64,000 nucleotides of DNA from NCBI GenBank assembly GCA_001592805.2, contig CP051143.1, positions 1,240,001 through 1,304,000 of the forward strand. Direction: 5' to 3'. A program made the position numbers and the translations under genes. Positions 1 to 11,205 of the stretch are shown piece by piece (positions within the stretch are counted from its first letter, which is position 1; every line of letters begins with the position of its first letter). This DNA comes from Peltaster fructicola (lineage: Eukaryota > Ascomycota > Dothideomycetes). Under the pieces are notes generated by a model. That model saw only the letters and a program-made list of their open reading frames with translations. It searched no databases and was not told where the DNA came from.

Positions 1-2034
1 TTCGTCGAGGCCAGCCATAAGTGTCTCAATAGCGGCGTCGTCATCGTCATCCTCGTCAACGCCATTTGCACCAGCGACCTTGATCTTCTTGCCAGCGATG
101 GTGACCTCCTTGCCAATGAGATCTGATGCTTCGGCTCCGAGTTGTACTTCGGAGTCGATCTCTTCTTGCTCCAAGCTCTCGACAAGCGCTTTCATCACAC
201 CAGGCAGGAAGGAGTCGAAATTCTCCTCGTAGACGCGTGCCAGTGTGCTCCACAAGATAAAGCTGGTCTCCTTGAGGCGAGAATGGTCGAGGTGTAGAGC
301 TTCTTCACTGGACTGCATAAGTGGGCGGACGAAACGTTGAAACGCCTCTGGTCCCACAGCGCCAGCGATCTTTGCGAGAGAGTCGACGACCATGCTACGA
401 AGTTCAAGCTCCTCGTCGTTCTCCTTAATATTGATGTAAGGTCCGAGACTAGACATGGTCTTGTCAAAGAATGGCTGGAATGCGCTCTCAGCTGCAGATG
501 CAATCGAGCCGACGGCTGAAACTGCTGCCATGCGCACTTTGTAATCATCGTGTTCGAACAGACTAGCGAAGCGTGGTACCAGCTCACTGACATAGCGAGC
601 TGCATCTTCTGCGTCGAGTCCCTCAATCAAAGAATCCACTGCTACACAGCTGCCCTTGATGATGTTGATGTTCTCGGTGTATTCCTTGGAATCTGCTGAC
701 GCGCCACGGGCTCCTCGTACTGCAAGATCGAAGTTCTTGACAAGGGCTGGCAAGAGCTTAGCATGCTCACGTCCCATATCTTCAGCAAGGTCATCTGCGA
801 GTCGTGCAACGCCATTGAGGGCGGCGGCGCGAACAGAGACAGATGGGTCCTCGAGAAGATGGAGGACTAGAGGCAGGATCTCCTTAAGCTGCGTTGCGAT
901 GAAGTCGGGAGCACCCTCGACACACATGCCCAGAGCGAGGATACCAGCACGACGATAGTCTGGATCGGAGTTCTGAACGAAAGGACCGATTGCCTTGAGT
1001 AGTGGCACAGCGACCTGACTTGGAGGCAACGACTCGGAGAGAATGTCGAGAAGTCCTAGAGCACTACGTGCTGGTGAGATGTCGTCGTCATCGGCATCGA
1101 GATCACCAAGTTCAGTTGCAATTTGCAAGCACATCTTGGTCATCTGCTCGCCAAGCTTCAAGCTCTGTACCTTGAGCTTCCTGTAGCGCACTGATTGCAT
1201 GAGGAAAGCAAGTGCTTGACTTCGCACGTCTTCATCAGCTTCGGTGTTCGCTGAGATTTGCATGAAGAATTGCAGGAGGTCGCCGAAGTGTGCATTGAGG
1301 AAGGCTGACTCATACGAGAGAAGACGGTTGAAGACGTCGAATGCTTGCATTGAGTGCTCTTCGTCGTTGTTCTCCACAGCGTTCGAAAGTACCTTGACCA
1401 TCTTTGGGATTGTGTTTTGGAAAGCCTTGAGTGCCTTTGGATCCTCCTCGGTGTCAAGTACCAAAGCTAGCTCAGCAAGTGCAAGCATGGTGTTGACTCG
1501 GACCTCTACCGACTCGGGATCATCGATCGTTTGAGTGAACAAGGTAAGCATCTGAGACATGTTCTCTTGGAACATGTCTGGGCTGGCCTCGAGCAGAGTG
1601 AAGATGATGTACACTCCCACCTCACGATGCCTTGCAGCTTGGCTTGTGGCAGCTTGCTGCAAGGTACCAGGAAGATCAGCCCACTGTCCATCTTCGAGAT
1701 CAACCTTTGCAATTGCAGCGACTACGCGAGCCTTGCTGTGTCGTGCCAGCTGCTGCTCCTCATCAATCGTACTCTTCAACAGCTGCTCTCGAATCTGTGC
1801 CTTCTGTCCTTCAGGCACATTGGCCCAGTGCTTGCTGACAAGCTTCCTAGCCTCGATAGCCGCCAACTGTCGTAGTTGAGCATCACCGTGTGTGGTCAGG
1901 ATGTGAAGAAGGGCTGTGAGAGAAGCAGGGGAGTTGTAGTAGTTCTTGTTCAGCGCCGAGGTAGCTGCCTTTACCTTGGCGGTATCAGGCTGCAGCAATG
2001 ACTGCAACAACGCAACAAACTCCTGCTCATCCAT
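1..2034 (-). CDS. KAP123: Importin beta-family karyopherin (Kap123/importin-4), N-terminal part
   Basis: The reverse strand is open from an ATG at 2034 to the left edge of the window (678 codons), so the C-terminal third or more is missing. The protein starts MDEQEFVALLQSLL and is made of helical HEAT-type repeats throughout, such as RQLAAIEARKLVSKHW near residue 55, VRAAALNGVARLADDL near 400 and VRMAAVSAVGSIASAA near 500. A very acidic stretch (VDEDDDDDAAIETL) lies at the window edge, as in family members. Family knowledge: Kap123/importin-4 carries ribosomal proteins and histones H3/H4 into the nucleus and binds RanGTP through its N-terminal repeats. The assignment to Kap123 rather than another importin rests on overall similarity and the absence of introns so far. 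Full-length relatives have about 1,100 residues. Confidence 0.88.
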   Translation of the reverse strand, partial: MDEQEFVALLQSLLQPDTAKVKAATSALNKNYYNSPASLTALLHILTTHGDAQLRQLAAIEARKLVSKHWANVPEGQKAQIREQLLKSTIDEEQQLARHSKARVVAAIAKVDLEDGQWADLPGTLQQAATSQAARHREVGVYIIFTLLEASPDMFQENMSQMLTLFTQTIDDPESVEVRVNTMLALAELALVLDTEEDPKALKAFQNTIPKMVKVLSNAVENNDEEHSMQAFDVFNRLLSYESAFLNAHFGDLLQFFMQISANTEADEDVRSQALAFLMQSVRYRKLKVQSLKLGEQMTKMCLQIATELGDLDADDDDISPARSALGLLDILSESLPPSQVAVPLLKAIGPFVQNSDPDYRRAGILALGMCVEGAPDFIATQLKEILPLVLHLLEDPSVSVRAAALNGVARLADDLAEDMGREHAKLLPALVKNFDLAVRGARGASADSKEYTENINIIKGSCVAVDSLIEGLDAEDAARYVSELVPRFASLFEHDDYKVRMAAVSAVGSIASAAESAFQPFFDKTMSSLGPYINIKENDEELELRSMVVDSLAKIAGAVGPEAFQRFVRPLMQSSEEALHLDHSRLKETSFILWSTLARVYEENFDSFLPGVMKALVESLEQEEIDSEVQLGAEASDLIGKEVTIAGKKIKVAGANGVDEDDDDDAAIETLMAGLDE

Positions 2035-2447
2035 CGTGGCTAAGCAGGTCAAAGTAGATTGAAAAGAGAGATTGAGGGATAGTCGAGGCGGAAAATTGTC
2101 GAGGGCACTTCAAAAATTGTTAGTTTACAAACTATGGCAGAATTGTCACTGTGCAGATCAGCAAAGTAGGGCGGTGAGAGGACAAGGTGCTGAAGCATTC
2201 ACGCATATTGGCGGGAGGGAGCACTCATTTGAGCAGTAGACGATAGGCATGCGAGTGCTTCTTGTCAGCCAACTGTCGCTTGATCTACTCTTGAGACGCA
2301 TGGTTGCACCATCAGCCAATGCGGGCAACTCATCAACCTTGCATCACACTGACATCCACGCCTGAAGCAGTAGCTCTACACTCCAACCGACTGTCCTCAT
2401 TGATTGTGCATGCCACTTATAGTACAATGATCTTCACATCATCGCCA
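2035..2447. other. Intergenic: importin promoter and proteasome gene 3' end
   Basis: About 410 bases between the importin start and the stop of the proteasome subunit, both on the minus strand. It should hold the importin promoter and 5' leader and the downstream flank of neither reading frame. I see no supported gene or repeat. Confidence 0.6.
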
Positions 2448-3316
2448 CTACGACCCGGCTCGTGTCTGTGCATAGCCTGGAGCTTGCGCAGCAGCAGGTG
2501 TCTTGTCGGATCCAGCACCTGAGCCGTCCTCGTCCTTCTTGGCGAGACCATGTTCCTTCAGCAGTGCGTCTATCTCTTCTGCGCTCCACAAGTGGTGGTA
2601 GACTTCACCTTTCGTCGTCTTACCCACTGTAGCAAACTCGATCTTCTCCGACGAGAGCTTCGTACTGTCCATAGTCTTGCTGAGCACCTTGACGGCCAAC
2701 TCGCATGCCTGCTTCAGTGTGCACTCCTCGTTATAGTCCTGTTTGAGCAAGCTCTGAGCCGAAGCATTGTTTGCTCCCACTGAAGTTGCCTTCCATCCTC
2801 CGTAGTTGCCGCTAGGGTTTGACTGGTAGAGCTGGAATTGTCGCTGTGCATCATAGCCTGCGTAGATGAAGGAGACACCAAATGGTCGAAGACCTCCATG
2901 TTGTGTGTAGCCTTGCTTGAGATCGCACAGTCGTCGAACAAGCTGCTCGCATGGGATATCGGCGTTGTAGGTTAGGAGGTATTTCTGTGCTGCCTGTCGA
3001 GCATAGTTGATAAGTATGTTCGCATCGGCAGTCATGCCTGCTACAGCACAGATCATGTTGCTATGTAGTGTTAGTGTGACCGCATCAATCCAGGTGAAAG
3101 GACGCACTCGTTGAGGATGTAGAGCTTCTCAGCACTTGTGTCTTGCTCGAGGAGCTTACTGGTGACCTTGCGCTCTGCCGCAAGCACGATTCCATCTGTG
3201 GCTAATATTCCAAGCGCAGTGCCGGCATGTGAGATTGCTTCCAGTGCATATTCGACCTGGTATAGACGCCCTTCTGGCGAGAAGATCGTCGTTCGAGAAT
3301 CGTAACGTCTCGACAT
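2448..3316 (-). CDS. PRE9: 20S proteasome subunit alpha-3 (PSMA4/Pre9 type)
   Basis: Two exons, 3316-3108 and 3060-2448, separated by a 47-nt intron (3061-3107, donor GTGCGT, acceptor CATAG); the product is 273 residues. It begins [20 protein letters not shown], the hallmark N-terminus of alpha subunits ([15 protein letters not shown]), which forms the gate of the 20S core particle. [17 protein letters not shown] and [13 protein letters not shown] are the segments that single out alpha-3 among the seven alpha paralogues. The C-terminal tail (about residues 245-273) is Gly/Ala/Pro-rich and looks disordered. Alpha subunits are structural and have no catalytic threonine. The gene is divergent from the Urn1-like gene across a 152-bp shared promoter region; I did not find a canonical yeast PACE box there. 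Confidence 0.95.
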
Positions 3317-3468
3317 GATAAGCGAATTGAGTGAAGTGGTTGTGGTGAGATGTCGCGTGGTGATGTAGCAATCGAAGCTTTAGGCAAGCAGAGACGCGAA
3401 GCTCGAAGCTGCTGCATGACCTCACGTTGTTTTCTTGTAACTAAAACGTCAAACTACCCAATCACTTC
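3317..3468. promoter_or_regulatory. Compact bidirectional promoter region (PRE9 / URN1-like)
   Basis: Only 152 bases separate the two start codons of divergent genes, so both promoters must lie here. A CCAAT-like pentamer occurs about 10 bases before the plus-strand ATG. No TATA box or PACE element was recognised. Confidence 0.5.
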
Positions 3469-4893
3469 ATGGATATCAGCGAATCTCCTGCGAAGCGCAT
3501 ACGACTCACGCCACCAATAGATTCATCATCGTACCTTGACACCAATGCGGATTTCGTCGCCTTCGATACAAGCGAAGACAACCTCCAAGCACAATCGCAT
3601 ACGAGTATACCTACTAGCAGATTTCATGGCTTCACACGGCGCGAGGATCCTCGACATCGTCATGACAAGCCCAAGTCAAAGCACAGTCTACCTGAGACCG
3701 AATCGTGGCTGCTTGTGAAGACGAAGCTCGGCAGGAGATTTGTTCATAATGTCAAGACGAAGGAGAGTTTCTGGCGCATACCGCAAGGTTTGCAAGCTGC
3801 AGTGGATGCATTCGACATCGAAGAGGAGAAAGCACGCAACATGCAGTGGTCTGAAGATCAGCTCAAGCTGATGCGTCAGCAGGAAAAACTGGCGCAGACT
3901 GTCACATCTACTTTAGACAGACGGAGACGTAGCGAGAGTCTACAGCGCGAGGACGAAGCAGCAATGATGGCCGAACTTGCGGCTCAAGCTGAGTATGCCG
4001 AAGAACAAGATGCGAGGAAGGCTGCTCTCGCAGTAGCAGACATCGAGCCACGAGGCTACCTAGGTGATGCCAGTGACAGCGAATATGAGTACATCGAGGT
4101 TACCGACACAGAGGGTGAAGGCGAAGACCAAGATGAACAAGAGGAGTTGGAGTCGGACGAAGACAACAACGCAGCCTCGGCTGAGCCTATACCACCTGGA
4201 CCTGTCGACTTTGGAGAGGACGATATTGCATACCAGCTTGCCATGATGGGTGAATCATACGGCTTGGACCCGGAAGAGTATCAAGAAGCTGAGGACGAAC
4301 GCGATTATGACCAAGAAGCCAACGGCCTGGCTCTTAGCGATCAAGAAGCCATCGCCCTCTTCAATCAGATGCTAGACGAGCACGAAATTTCACCATTCAC
4401 GCCATGGGACAAGCTGATCGCAGACGAGAGTGCACACAGCATCGTGTTTGACGAGCGATACACAGTACTCCAATCGTCTCGAGCACGCAAAGAAGCCTGG
4501 GATCAGTGGAGTCGTGATCGAGCTGCTGCTGTCAAAGTGCAACGAGCTACCGAAGAGAAGAAGGATCCTCGTGTTGCATACCTCAGCTTCCTGGCGGCCA
4601 ATGCATCCACCAAACTGTACTGGCCTGAGTTCAAAAGGAAGTTCAAGCGTGAGTCCGAGATGAATGACAGAGCGCTGCAAGACAAAGATCGGGAGAAGCT
4701 TTATCGTGATCTTGTTGCGAAGCTGAAGCTGCCCGAGAGCAAGCGCAAGGATGAACTCAAGGTGTTATTGAAGGCAGTGCCGGAGGAAGCTGGTAGGAGG
4801 ACTCTGCCAAGCAAGATCCTGAGCAACGTCAGTCTGTATGTCCTTCCGCAGCATGCCAAGGACGAATTGTTTCGATCTCTGCACTTTGACTGA
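3469..4893 (+). CDS. URN1: WW- and FF-domain pre-mRNA splicing factor (Urn1/Dre4-like)
   Basis: Uninterrupted 474-residue protein starting at the ATG at 3469. A WW domain lies at about residues 78-107 (WLLVKTKLGRRFVHN then ESFWRIP), with an unusual first half because the usual GR-x-YYYN core is degenerate (RRFVHN). After a long acidic, charged middle (residues 190-290) comes an FF domain at about 305-360, beginning ISPFTPWDKLIAD, and a second FF-like helical segment at about 370-440 (DPRVAYLSFLAA, YWPEFKRKF). This order is that of yeast Urn1 and fission yeast Dre4, which associate with spliceosomal complexes. A role in splicing is inferred from the family. The near C-terminal PESKRKDELKVLLK helix is typical of the group. 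Confidence 0.8.
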   Translation: MDISESPAKRIRLTPPIDSSSYLDTNADFVAFDTSEDNLQAQSHTSIPTSRFHGFTRREDPRHRHDKPKSKHSLPETESWLLVKTKLGRRFVHNVKTKESFWRIPQGLQAAVDAFDIEEEKARNMQWSEDQLKLMRQQEKLAQTVTSTLDRRRRSESLQREDEAAMMAELAAQAEYAEEQDARKAALAVADIEPRGYLGDASDSEYEYIEVTDTEGEGEDQDEQEELESDEDNNAASAEPIPPGPVDFGEDDIAYQLAMMGESYGLDPEEYQEAEDERDYDQEANGLALSDQEAIALFNQMLDEHEISPFTPWDKLIADESAHSIVFDERYTVLQSSRARKEAWDQWSRDRAAAVKVQRATEEKKDPRVAYLSFLAANASTKLYWPEFKRKFKRESEMNDRALQDKDREKLYRDLVAKLKLPESKRKDELKVLLKAVPEEAGRRTLPSKILSNVSLYVLPQHAKDELFRSLHFD

Positions 4894-5271
4894 TGATAGA
4901 TGATGTAGCATAGACGTTCGACGATGCCAGACCTAGTAGAAGTGAAGCTCGTTGGAGATGTAACGCTGCCATCCTCACTTCCTGATCATCCTGCAGTCAT
5001 GAATGCTTGTGAGACTCTTTATGTTGATACTTCTGCGGCATGGTTGACCCGCCCGAAACGGACGGCAAAGTCGCACGGATGGAAGCAGGGACTAGCGTGC
5101 TCTTTCAGTGAAGCATTAGCAGATGACGTCGAATCATTGGTTGCTGGGAACAATAAATGGATTGTACGACACTGACCTTTTGCAAGAGTCATTGACACGG
5201 TCACATCTACACATTTGGATCTTCATCACTCTTGACAATGCTCCATCACTCGCGGAACCATCTAAGAAAGG
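4894..5271. other. Intergenic region upstream of the MFS gene
   Basis: About 380 bases holding the 3' flank of the Urn1-like gene and the promoter of the transporter gene. An 83-codon open frame at 4924-5175 shows no family resemblance, so I do not call it a gene. Confidence 0.5.
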
Positions 5272-7687
5272 ATGGATGCCAATATGAACAGGAATCACAC
5301 CTTGCATGAAGACTATCATGACAAGCCAGAACACCATCTTGGCCACGATGAGCAGGGACTCCCTTTGAACAAGAAAGGCGAATCGCTAATAAGCGATGAT
5401 GCATCTGACTCAGTGTCACAGACAAGGATTACTGAGGTGGAAAGACGACATATACCACCAGCTGAATCGAAATCTTGCAAAGCCAGTCTTCAGCATGAGG
5501 ACAACCACGAAGCAGGACTGCCAAGCGAGCGTACAGACACCATCACGGAAGCACCACAGGAGGAGAAGGCGTTCGAGGTGAGATGGGACGGACCAGAAGA
5601 TCCACACAATCCCAAGAGCGACGCGTGGGCTTCTATTCCAAGGAAGTGGTCAATTGTGCTCATCCTGTCTGCGAGCTCCCTGAGTGTCACTTGTGCATCC
5701 GCACTATACACCAGCACATATGACCAGCTCGAGCAGGAGTTCGGCATCAGCAGGTTGGTGGCCACACTCGGTTTGACGATCTTCGTTTGCGGTCTCGGCT
5801 TAGGTCCCATGCTGCTTTCGCCCTTGTCTGAGTTCTATGGGCGACGGCCAATATACTTGGTAGCGTTCGGCATCTACCTTATCTGGCTCATCCCTTGTGC
5901 TGTCGCACCGAATGTAGCAACGCTTATGGTGGCAAGGTTCTTCGATGGATTGGCCGGCAGTGCCTTTCTGAGCGTAGCTGGAGGAACGGTTGGCGACACC
6001 TTTCCAACGAGTCATCTGAGCCTTCCCATGCTGGTATACACTGCCAGTCCGTTCCTTGGTCCAGCCACAGCGCCGATCATGGGCGGTTTCATCAACTTTT
6101 ACCTGGACTGGCGTTGGAGCTTTTACATTCTGATCATCTGGGTAGGTCACCGGACTGTGTAATTCTTTTGTTGTAAAGCTGACAAGGACCAGGCTGGTGT
6201 TCAGTGGCTACTAATCCTAGCCTTTGTACCTGAGACTTACTCTCCTGTCCTGCTGAGACGAAAGGCCCGAAGATTACGCGAAGAGACCGGAGACGACAGA
6301 TGGAAAGCTCCGATCGAGATCATGGACAAGTCAGTGGCCAAGACTGTCATATGGAGCTGCATTCGACCAATGCAGCTCCTGGTGCTCGAGCCTATGTGTC
6401 TGAACCTGTGTCTTCTGTCAGCAATCCTGCTGGGCATTCTGTACTTGTTCTTCGGTGTAAGCGTTAGGGTGGCGCTCGAGAGAGGCAATGATTGACGCTA
6501 TCGACAGGCATTCGCTGTCGTGTTCACAACGAATCATGACTTCAACCTCTGGCAGACTGGTCTCGTATTCTGTGGCATTTTTGTCGGCATGATACTGGGA
6601 GTATGCTGTGATCCCATCACTCGCAAATATTGTACGACCTCTTTGGGCCATATTCAAATCATGATGGTATTGACTCAGATCAGACAGACGAATCGTCAGC
6701 AAGAACGGTGGTGTATCCGAGCCCGAGTTCAGGCTGCCACCAACCATTGTGTAAGTCTTGGATGATGTGTGTGCTGATCATGGCTTTGCTGATCATGGCC
6801 GATTCAGAGGTGCTGTTTTAGTACCAATAAGCCTGTTTGGTAAGTTGGAGGGTCAAAGATGCTGGCAGATCGCTGGCTCGAGGACGGCACATTGGGAAAG
6901 AGAGTGCTGACGTCTGCTGCAGGTTTTGGCTGGACCACCTATTCAGCGTAAGTGATGGTTGCTGCCGTGCTCCCCATCCAAGCACTGTTGAAACTTGATC
7001 CTGCACCAGAGATAGCTGACGGTTCACCTGCAGGATACATTGGATAGGTACGATCTGCTCTCACAGCAATCAGACGTGTTTCGACTAATGCATGCAACCA
7101 GTGCCTATCATATTCAGCGCAATATTCGGCCTTGGAAACATACTCTGCTTTGGAGGCATATTGTGAGAGTGATTGTGGCGCAATGACAGCACACGTGCTA
7201 ATGATTGCACAGCACATTCCTTGTGGAATGCGTGAGCGCCTCTCAGAGATCAGTTGCCATGAGGATGCTGACCTACCATGCAGTACCCACTTTATGCTGC
7301 CAGCGCTCTGGCAGCGAACTCTCTTGTGCGATCAGGCTTCGCTGCGGCATTCCCGTGAGTACCTGAGCAGATCTTGTGATGACAGAGCATTGCTGAGGAA
7401 TGGGTTGATAAGGTTGTTCGGCGTGCAGATGTACACCAGTTGAGTCGTCCACGTCAAGATTGAGAAAGAGCGGTGACTGATCCAATGTGTGCAGCACTCG
7501 GATTCCAATGGGCGAGCTCATTGCTCGGCTTCATAGCTCTGGCTATGATGCCATTTCGTACGTCTCTCCATCCTTGTCCTCCCAGCGTTGTGGAAGCGAA
7601 AGCGCTGATCAACAGGTTCCAGCATTTCTATTCTTCAGAATCGGCAAAAGGCTCAGAGCCTCCTCGCGATTCGCATCAGTCCGATGA
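5272..7687 (+). CDS. MFS transporter, DHA1 drug/polyamine type, with 13 exons
   Basis: Exons: 5272-6141, 6193-6456, 6508-6631, 6684-6750, 6808-6839, 6923-6947, 7034-7047, 7102-7162, 7213-7231, 7284-7354, 7413-7438, 7495-7557, 7623-7687. They sum to 1,701 nt, giving 566 residues with no internal stop. The N-terminal 110 residues are polar and cytosolic. Then come about 12 membrane helices with the MFS loop signature SEFYGRRPIYLVAFG (about residue 185) and the RxxxG-type VARFFDGLAGSAF. The loop after helix 6 reads VPETYSPVLLRRKARRLRE and SEPEFRLPP follows helix 8, both typical of Tpo/Flu1/Caf5-type exporters. The last exons encode PLYAASALAANS, LFGVQMYTTLGFQWASSLL and IGKRLRASSRFAS. The substrate cannot be named. 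The six shortest exons are 14, 19, 25, 26, 32 and 61 nt; donors are mostly GTAAGT/GTGAGT-like, but exon 11 ends at GTTGAG. Confidence 0.88.
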
Positions 7688-9116
7688 GCATGCAGAAGAT
7701 CGACCAAATATAGGAAGGTGTACCAGCATTCCTAGCTACCATGGGGCCGGGAGGATGCATTACCTATCGTCATTGGAGGGTGCAGCCACGTAGAGACATG
7801 CGTAGGTGTCGCCACGTGACACAACCTGTGCCTTGATCGACTGCTACCATTGATCTTTGTGCCACCCGGGACGAACAGAACCAGTCGATTCCAAGATCTC
7901 AGGCTTTCCTTACAGGTGCAATGCGCCGCATGCGTCGCTCAGATGGTCCCCAGAGAATGGCGGTGACAGCGGCTCCTGAGTGGCGGTAAGGAGATCGATA
8001 ACGTGGCAGTACAGGTATCATTCCTGTGCGCCCAGCGCAAATGGCTTCACGATTTGAATTTGGTCAGGCTGAGAGATTCATATGCAAATGCAGCAGGACG
8101 TTGTTACAAGGGTAGTCCTCGGCATTAGGAAAGAAGCTTGGCTGGGCGCGGCCCGTTGACCAACAGCAAACGGGTATGGTGGGGATTTTTTCCACAGCAC
8201 CTGACTGCTTCTGCCTGGTAGTTCCTCGGTACCTTAAGCCAGCCCATTAATGATCTCGTGTGCACAGCAGCAAATTATAATCTACGCCATTGATACGAAA
8301 GCAATATAGCTGCTCTACGACAGCACCTCAGCCCATGCTCACCCTTTTCTCTGAGGCCCGATCGAGATAACAAGGCACGCAGCGTACAGCATCAGTGGGG
8401 TCTTCCGGCGACATGGACGAAGCTGCGCGCTATGCCCAGGATTGAGTGTCGCACAGCATTCGACACCGCGCTCTTGGACCTGCAACAACTTCCAATGACC
8501 TTGCAGCTACATGCGCATACTCCACGGGACACGACAGAAGCGTGCCAAACTTTCGAACCTGGCTGACTCGCCGCCTACGCGCCTAGATACACTTTCGCCA
8601 TCCTTCAGAAGAGCTCGGGAAGCAGAAAGAAGAGCAGCAGTGTGGTGTGGGAGATCATCAACAAACCAAAAGAGCTAGGACTATACTCCGTTTCACGTTT
8701 GCGGCGCGATCGCAGCAACGCTCGATCTCAAGAGCAGCACCCTCCACAGTACGACTGCCTCGTGCGTGTGGTGTGGCAGTGAGAAAATAGGCATAGTTGC
8801 ACTGCACTTTGGCTGCCGCGCGACCACGCTCGTGATCAAACGAGCCCAACAACGAGGAACGCAGCATTACGCAACACCGAGCAGCTCTCCAGCGAACTGG
8901 AAGACAGATCGACTACTGCAGCTCCCACTCTGCTGGAAATATTCCCTTGTGTCTCACAGATCAAGAATCCATTGGGCGGGTGACTGCAGCAACCGCAACG
9001 TGCCTTACCAGCCCGTGCGTCACCAACAGCACTCTCTATTATTGCCAGTAGAAGCTTAACCTAAACGCGAAGGGGGGAGGATCAGCAAGAGAGTACCGTG
9101 GCCAAGGGTATACAAT
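7688..9116. other. Long intergenic region upstream of the AcuK/Ert1 gene
   Basis: About 1.43 kb without a supported gene. It most likely contains the 3' flank of the transporter gene and a long promoter and 5' leader for the zinc-cluster regulator. Short open frames on both strands (for example 8658-8867 minus and 8766-9059 plus) show no family similarity. Confidence 0.5.
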
Positions 9117-11205
9117 ATGTCGCCAGACGCCGGAGACGCAGCATCATCTCCTGAACCTGGTACAGAGCAAGATTCAAGCATTATGGCAGGAAGCAAGCTC
9201 GACCGAGTCTCATCAGAGGAGAAATCACCACCTCAGCAATCTGAAACGAAACCAAAGTCCAATGCAAAGGATCCCTCTCGACCACGAAGGAAGAAGGCTC
9301 GACGTGCTTGTTTTGCATGTCAAAGAGCTCATCTTACCTGCGGTATGTCACGCAAGGATCTCCCGTGGACAGAAGACTGACCGCGAACACAGGTGATGAA
9401 CGACCTTGTCTCAGGTGTATCAAGCGTGGACTGCAAGATCAGTGTCATGACGGTGTACGCAAGAAGGCTAAGTATCTGCACGATGCGCCAGCAGAGGCAC
9501 TTATACCAGGCTTCACTGGGCATTATCATACAAACGGTGTGAACCAGAACACGACGACGACTACCACCGCAGCACCGAGCAGCACGAATGGTTTTGCTAT
9601 TCCCCAAACGACAAACTACATCAATCCTAACTCATCGAATGCATTTCCGACGTTCAACCAAGCATCACAAATCTCGCCATCCCTTGTCGAAGGCAACGAT
9701 CCAATGCTTTCCAGTATACCAGGACCACAGAGCGTGGACGGCTCAACATATCACGGCCTCTCCAACCAGCAGATATCTCCACAGGGACTGCCGGCCACAG
9801 CACTCAGCACAGCGAGTCACCACTCGTTCGATACATCATACATCGATCCCAGCGATCCGTCACTGTTCAACTTCAATATCTCAGAGTTGAACTTTGGCAA
9901 CCATTACGGTGCTCTAGAGTTCGGCATGCTCGGACACATGTCAGCAGGAGCTATCGGCACGCCTGACGTTGACAGCATGAACCAACTAGGTGGTCAATCT
10001 CATCACGGTAGTCTCTCTACGACTCTACCAACGGTTTTCGCCTGCAAACAACTTCAATTTCAACCAGGGCTTCCCAAGCTGGCAAGGAATCCCAAATGCC
10101 AGCTCACGGCATGGCAGTGTCAGTAACGTTTGGGCGCAGAACAATGGCATGGATGCCTTCGCCATAGGTGAGCTATCTAGCCACAGTCCGCACTCACAGA
10201 ACCACGATCACAATGGTCTCCCATCTCCTGAGAACCAATTCGGTCAGCCGGATCAGGACTTGCTTCGACAGAGCTTCGCACAGGGTCAGCGAAAAGCACC
10301 GCCTGGTCTGCTCGATCACACCGCGCAACGGAAACGGAGAAGAGATGCATCAGACATCTACACATCTGTTACAGCGCCATATCCTTATACACAGGGCTTT
10401 CACGCTCTCACAGCCTTCCTGCAAAAGCGCTATCCATCAAAGAAGACGCTGAAGATAGCGAAGGCATTGGCATCGATCCGACCGTCCTTCATCTCGTGTA
10501 ATAAGAGTCTGAACCACGACGACCTCATCTTCATGGAGAAGTGCTTTCAACGTACACTGTGGGAGTATGAAGACTTCATAGGTCGATACGGCACACCAAC
10601 TATCATCTGTCGACGAACAGGTGAGGTGGCTGCAGTCAGCAAAGAGTTCTCACTAGTCACAGGTTGGCGACGAGATGTGCTACTTGGTAAAGAAGCCAAT
10701 CTGAACGTCAACACTGGCACTTCTCTGTCCAGCGGTACACAAACGGGCAGCAGCTCTAGGGGAGCCGTGACGCCGAGAATACCACATGTCGAAATGGATA
10801 CAGGCCGACCTCAAGCTGTCTTCCTAGCTGAGCTTATGGACGAAGACAGTGTTGTCAAATTCTATGAAGACTTCGCAGATCTCGCATTCGGCGCTTCACG
10901 AGCTGCCATCGTGGGACAAGATGTGGTATTGTTGAAGTACAAGACCAAGCAAGATCCAGGCTGGCGAGACACCGACCAGACTGGAGACGATGGACACATG
11001 GTTAAGCGTGATGAAAATGTCTCGCGAACTGATGGCGGAGCGATATCCCTTGGCGACAAGGACGGTCGAGTTTCGTGTCAGGTGTGCTGGACGGTCAAGA
11101 GAGATGTCTTCGACATTCCCATGTTGATCGTTATGAATGTGAGTACAGCTTGCTTGTGTTCGGAGACGAAATACTGACGTTAGACAGTTCTTACCTATCA
11201 TTTGA
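9117..11205 (+). CDS. acuK: Zn2Cys6 activator of gluconeogenesis, AcuK/Ert1 family, with one frame slip
   Basis: Exon 1 is 9117-9342. A 50-nt intron (9343-9392) splits the zinc cluster. The last intron is 11139-11187, and the final exon (11188-11205) encodes FLPII. The binuclear zinc cluster at about residues 65-95 reads [16 protein letters not shown] then [17 protein letters not shown], followed by [15 protein letters not shown], which is diagnostic of AcuK/Ert1/Rds2 regulators of gluconeogenesis and carbon switching. A Ser/Asn/Gln-rich middle precedes a conserved helical region (about 370-430, [18 protein letters not shown]) and a PAS-like C-terminal domain (about 450-620, [20 protein letters not shown]). 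The reading frame changes by one base between about 10008 and 10040. A 79-nt intron (10008-10086) would repair the frame, but the text it removes is protein-like, so a one-base slip at the TTTT run at 10034-10037 is equally possible. Confidence 0.87.

Noticed and set aside
4924-5175. 83-codon open frame after the Urn1-like gene
   Set aside because: No family features, no codon pattern distinct from the spacer, and it lies in the promoter of the MFS gene.
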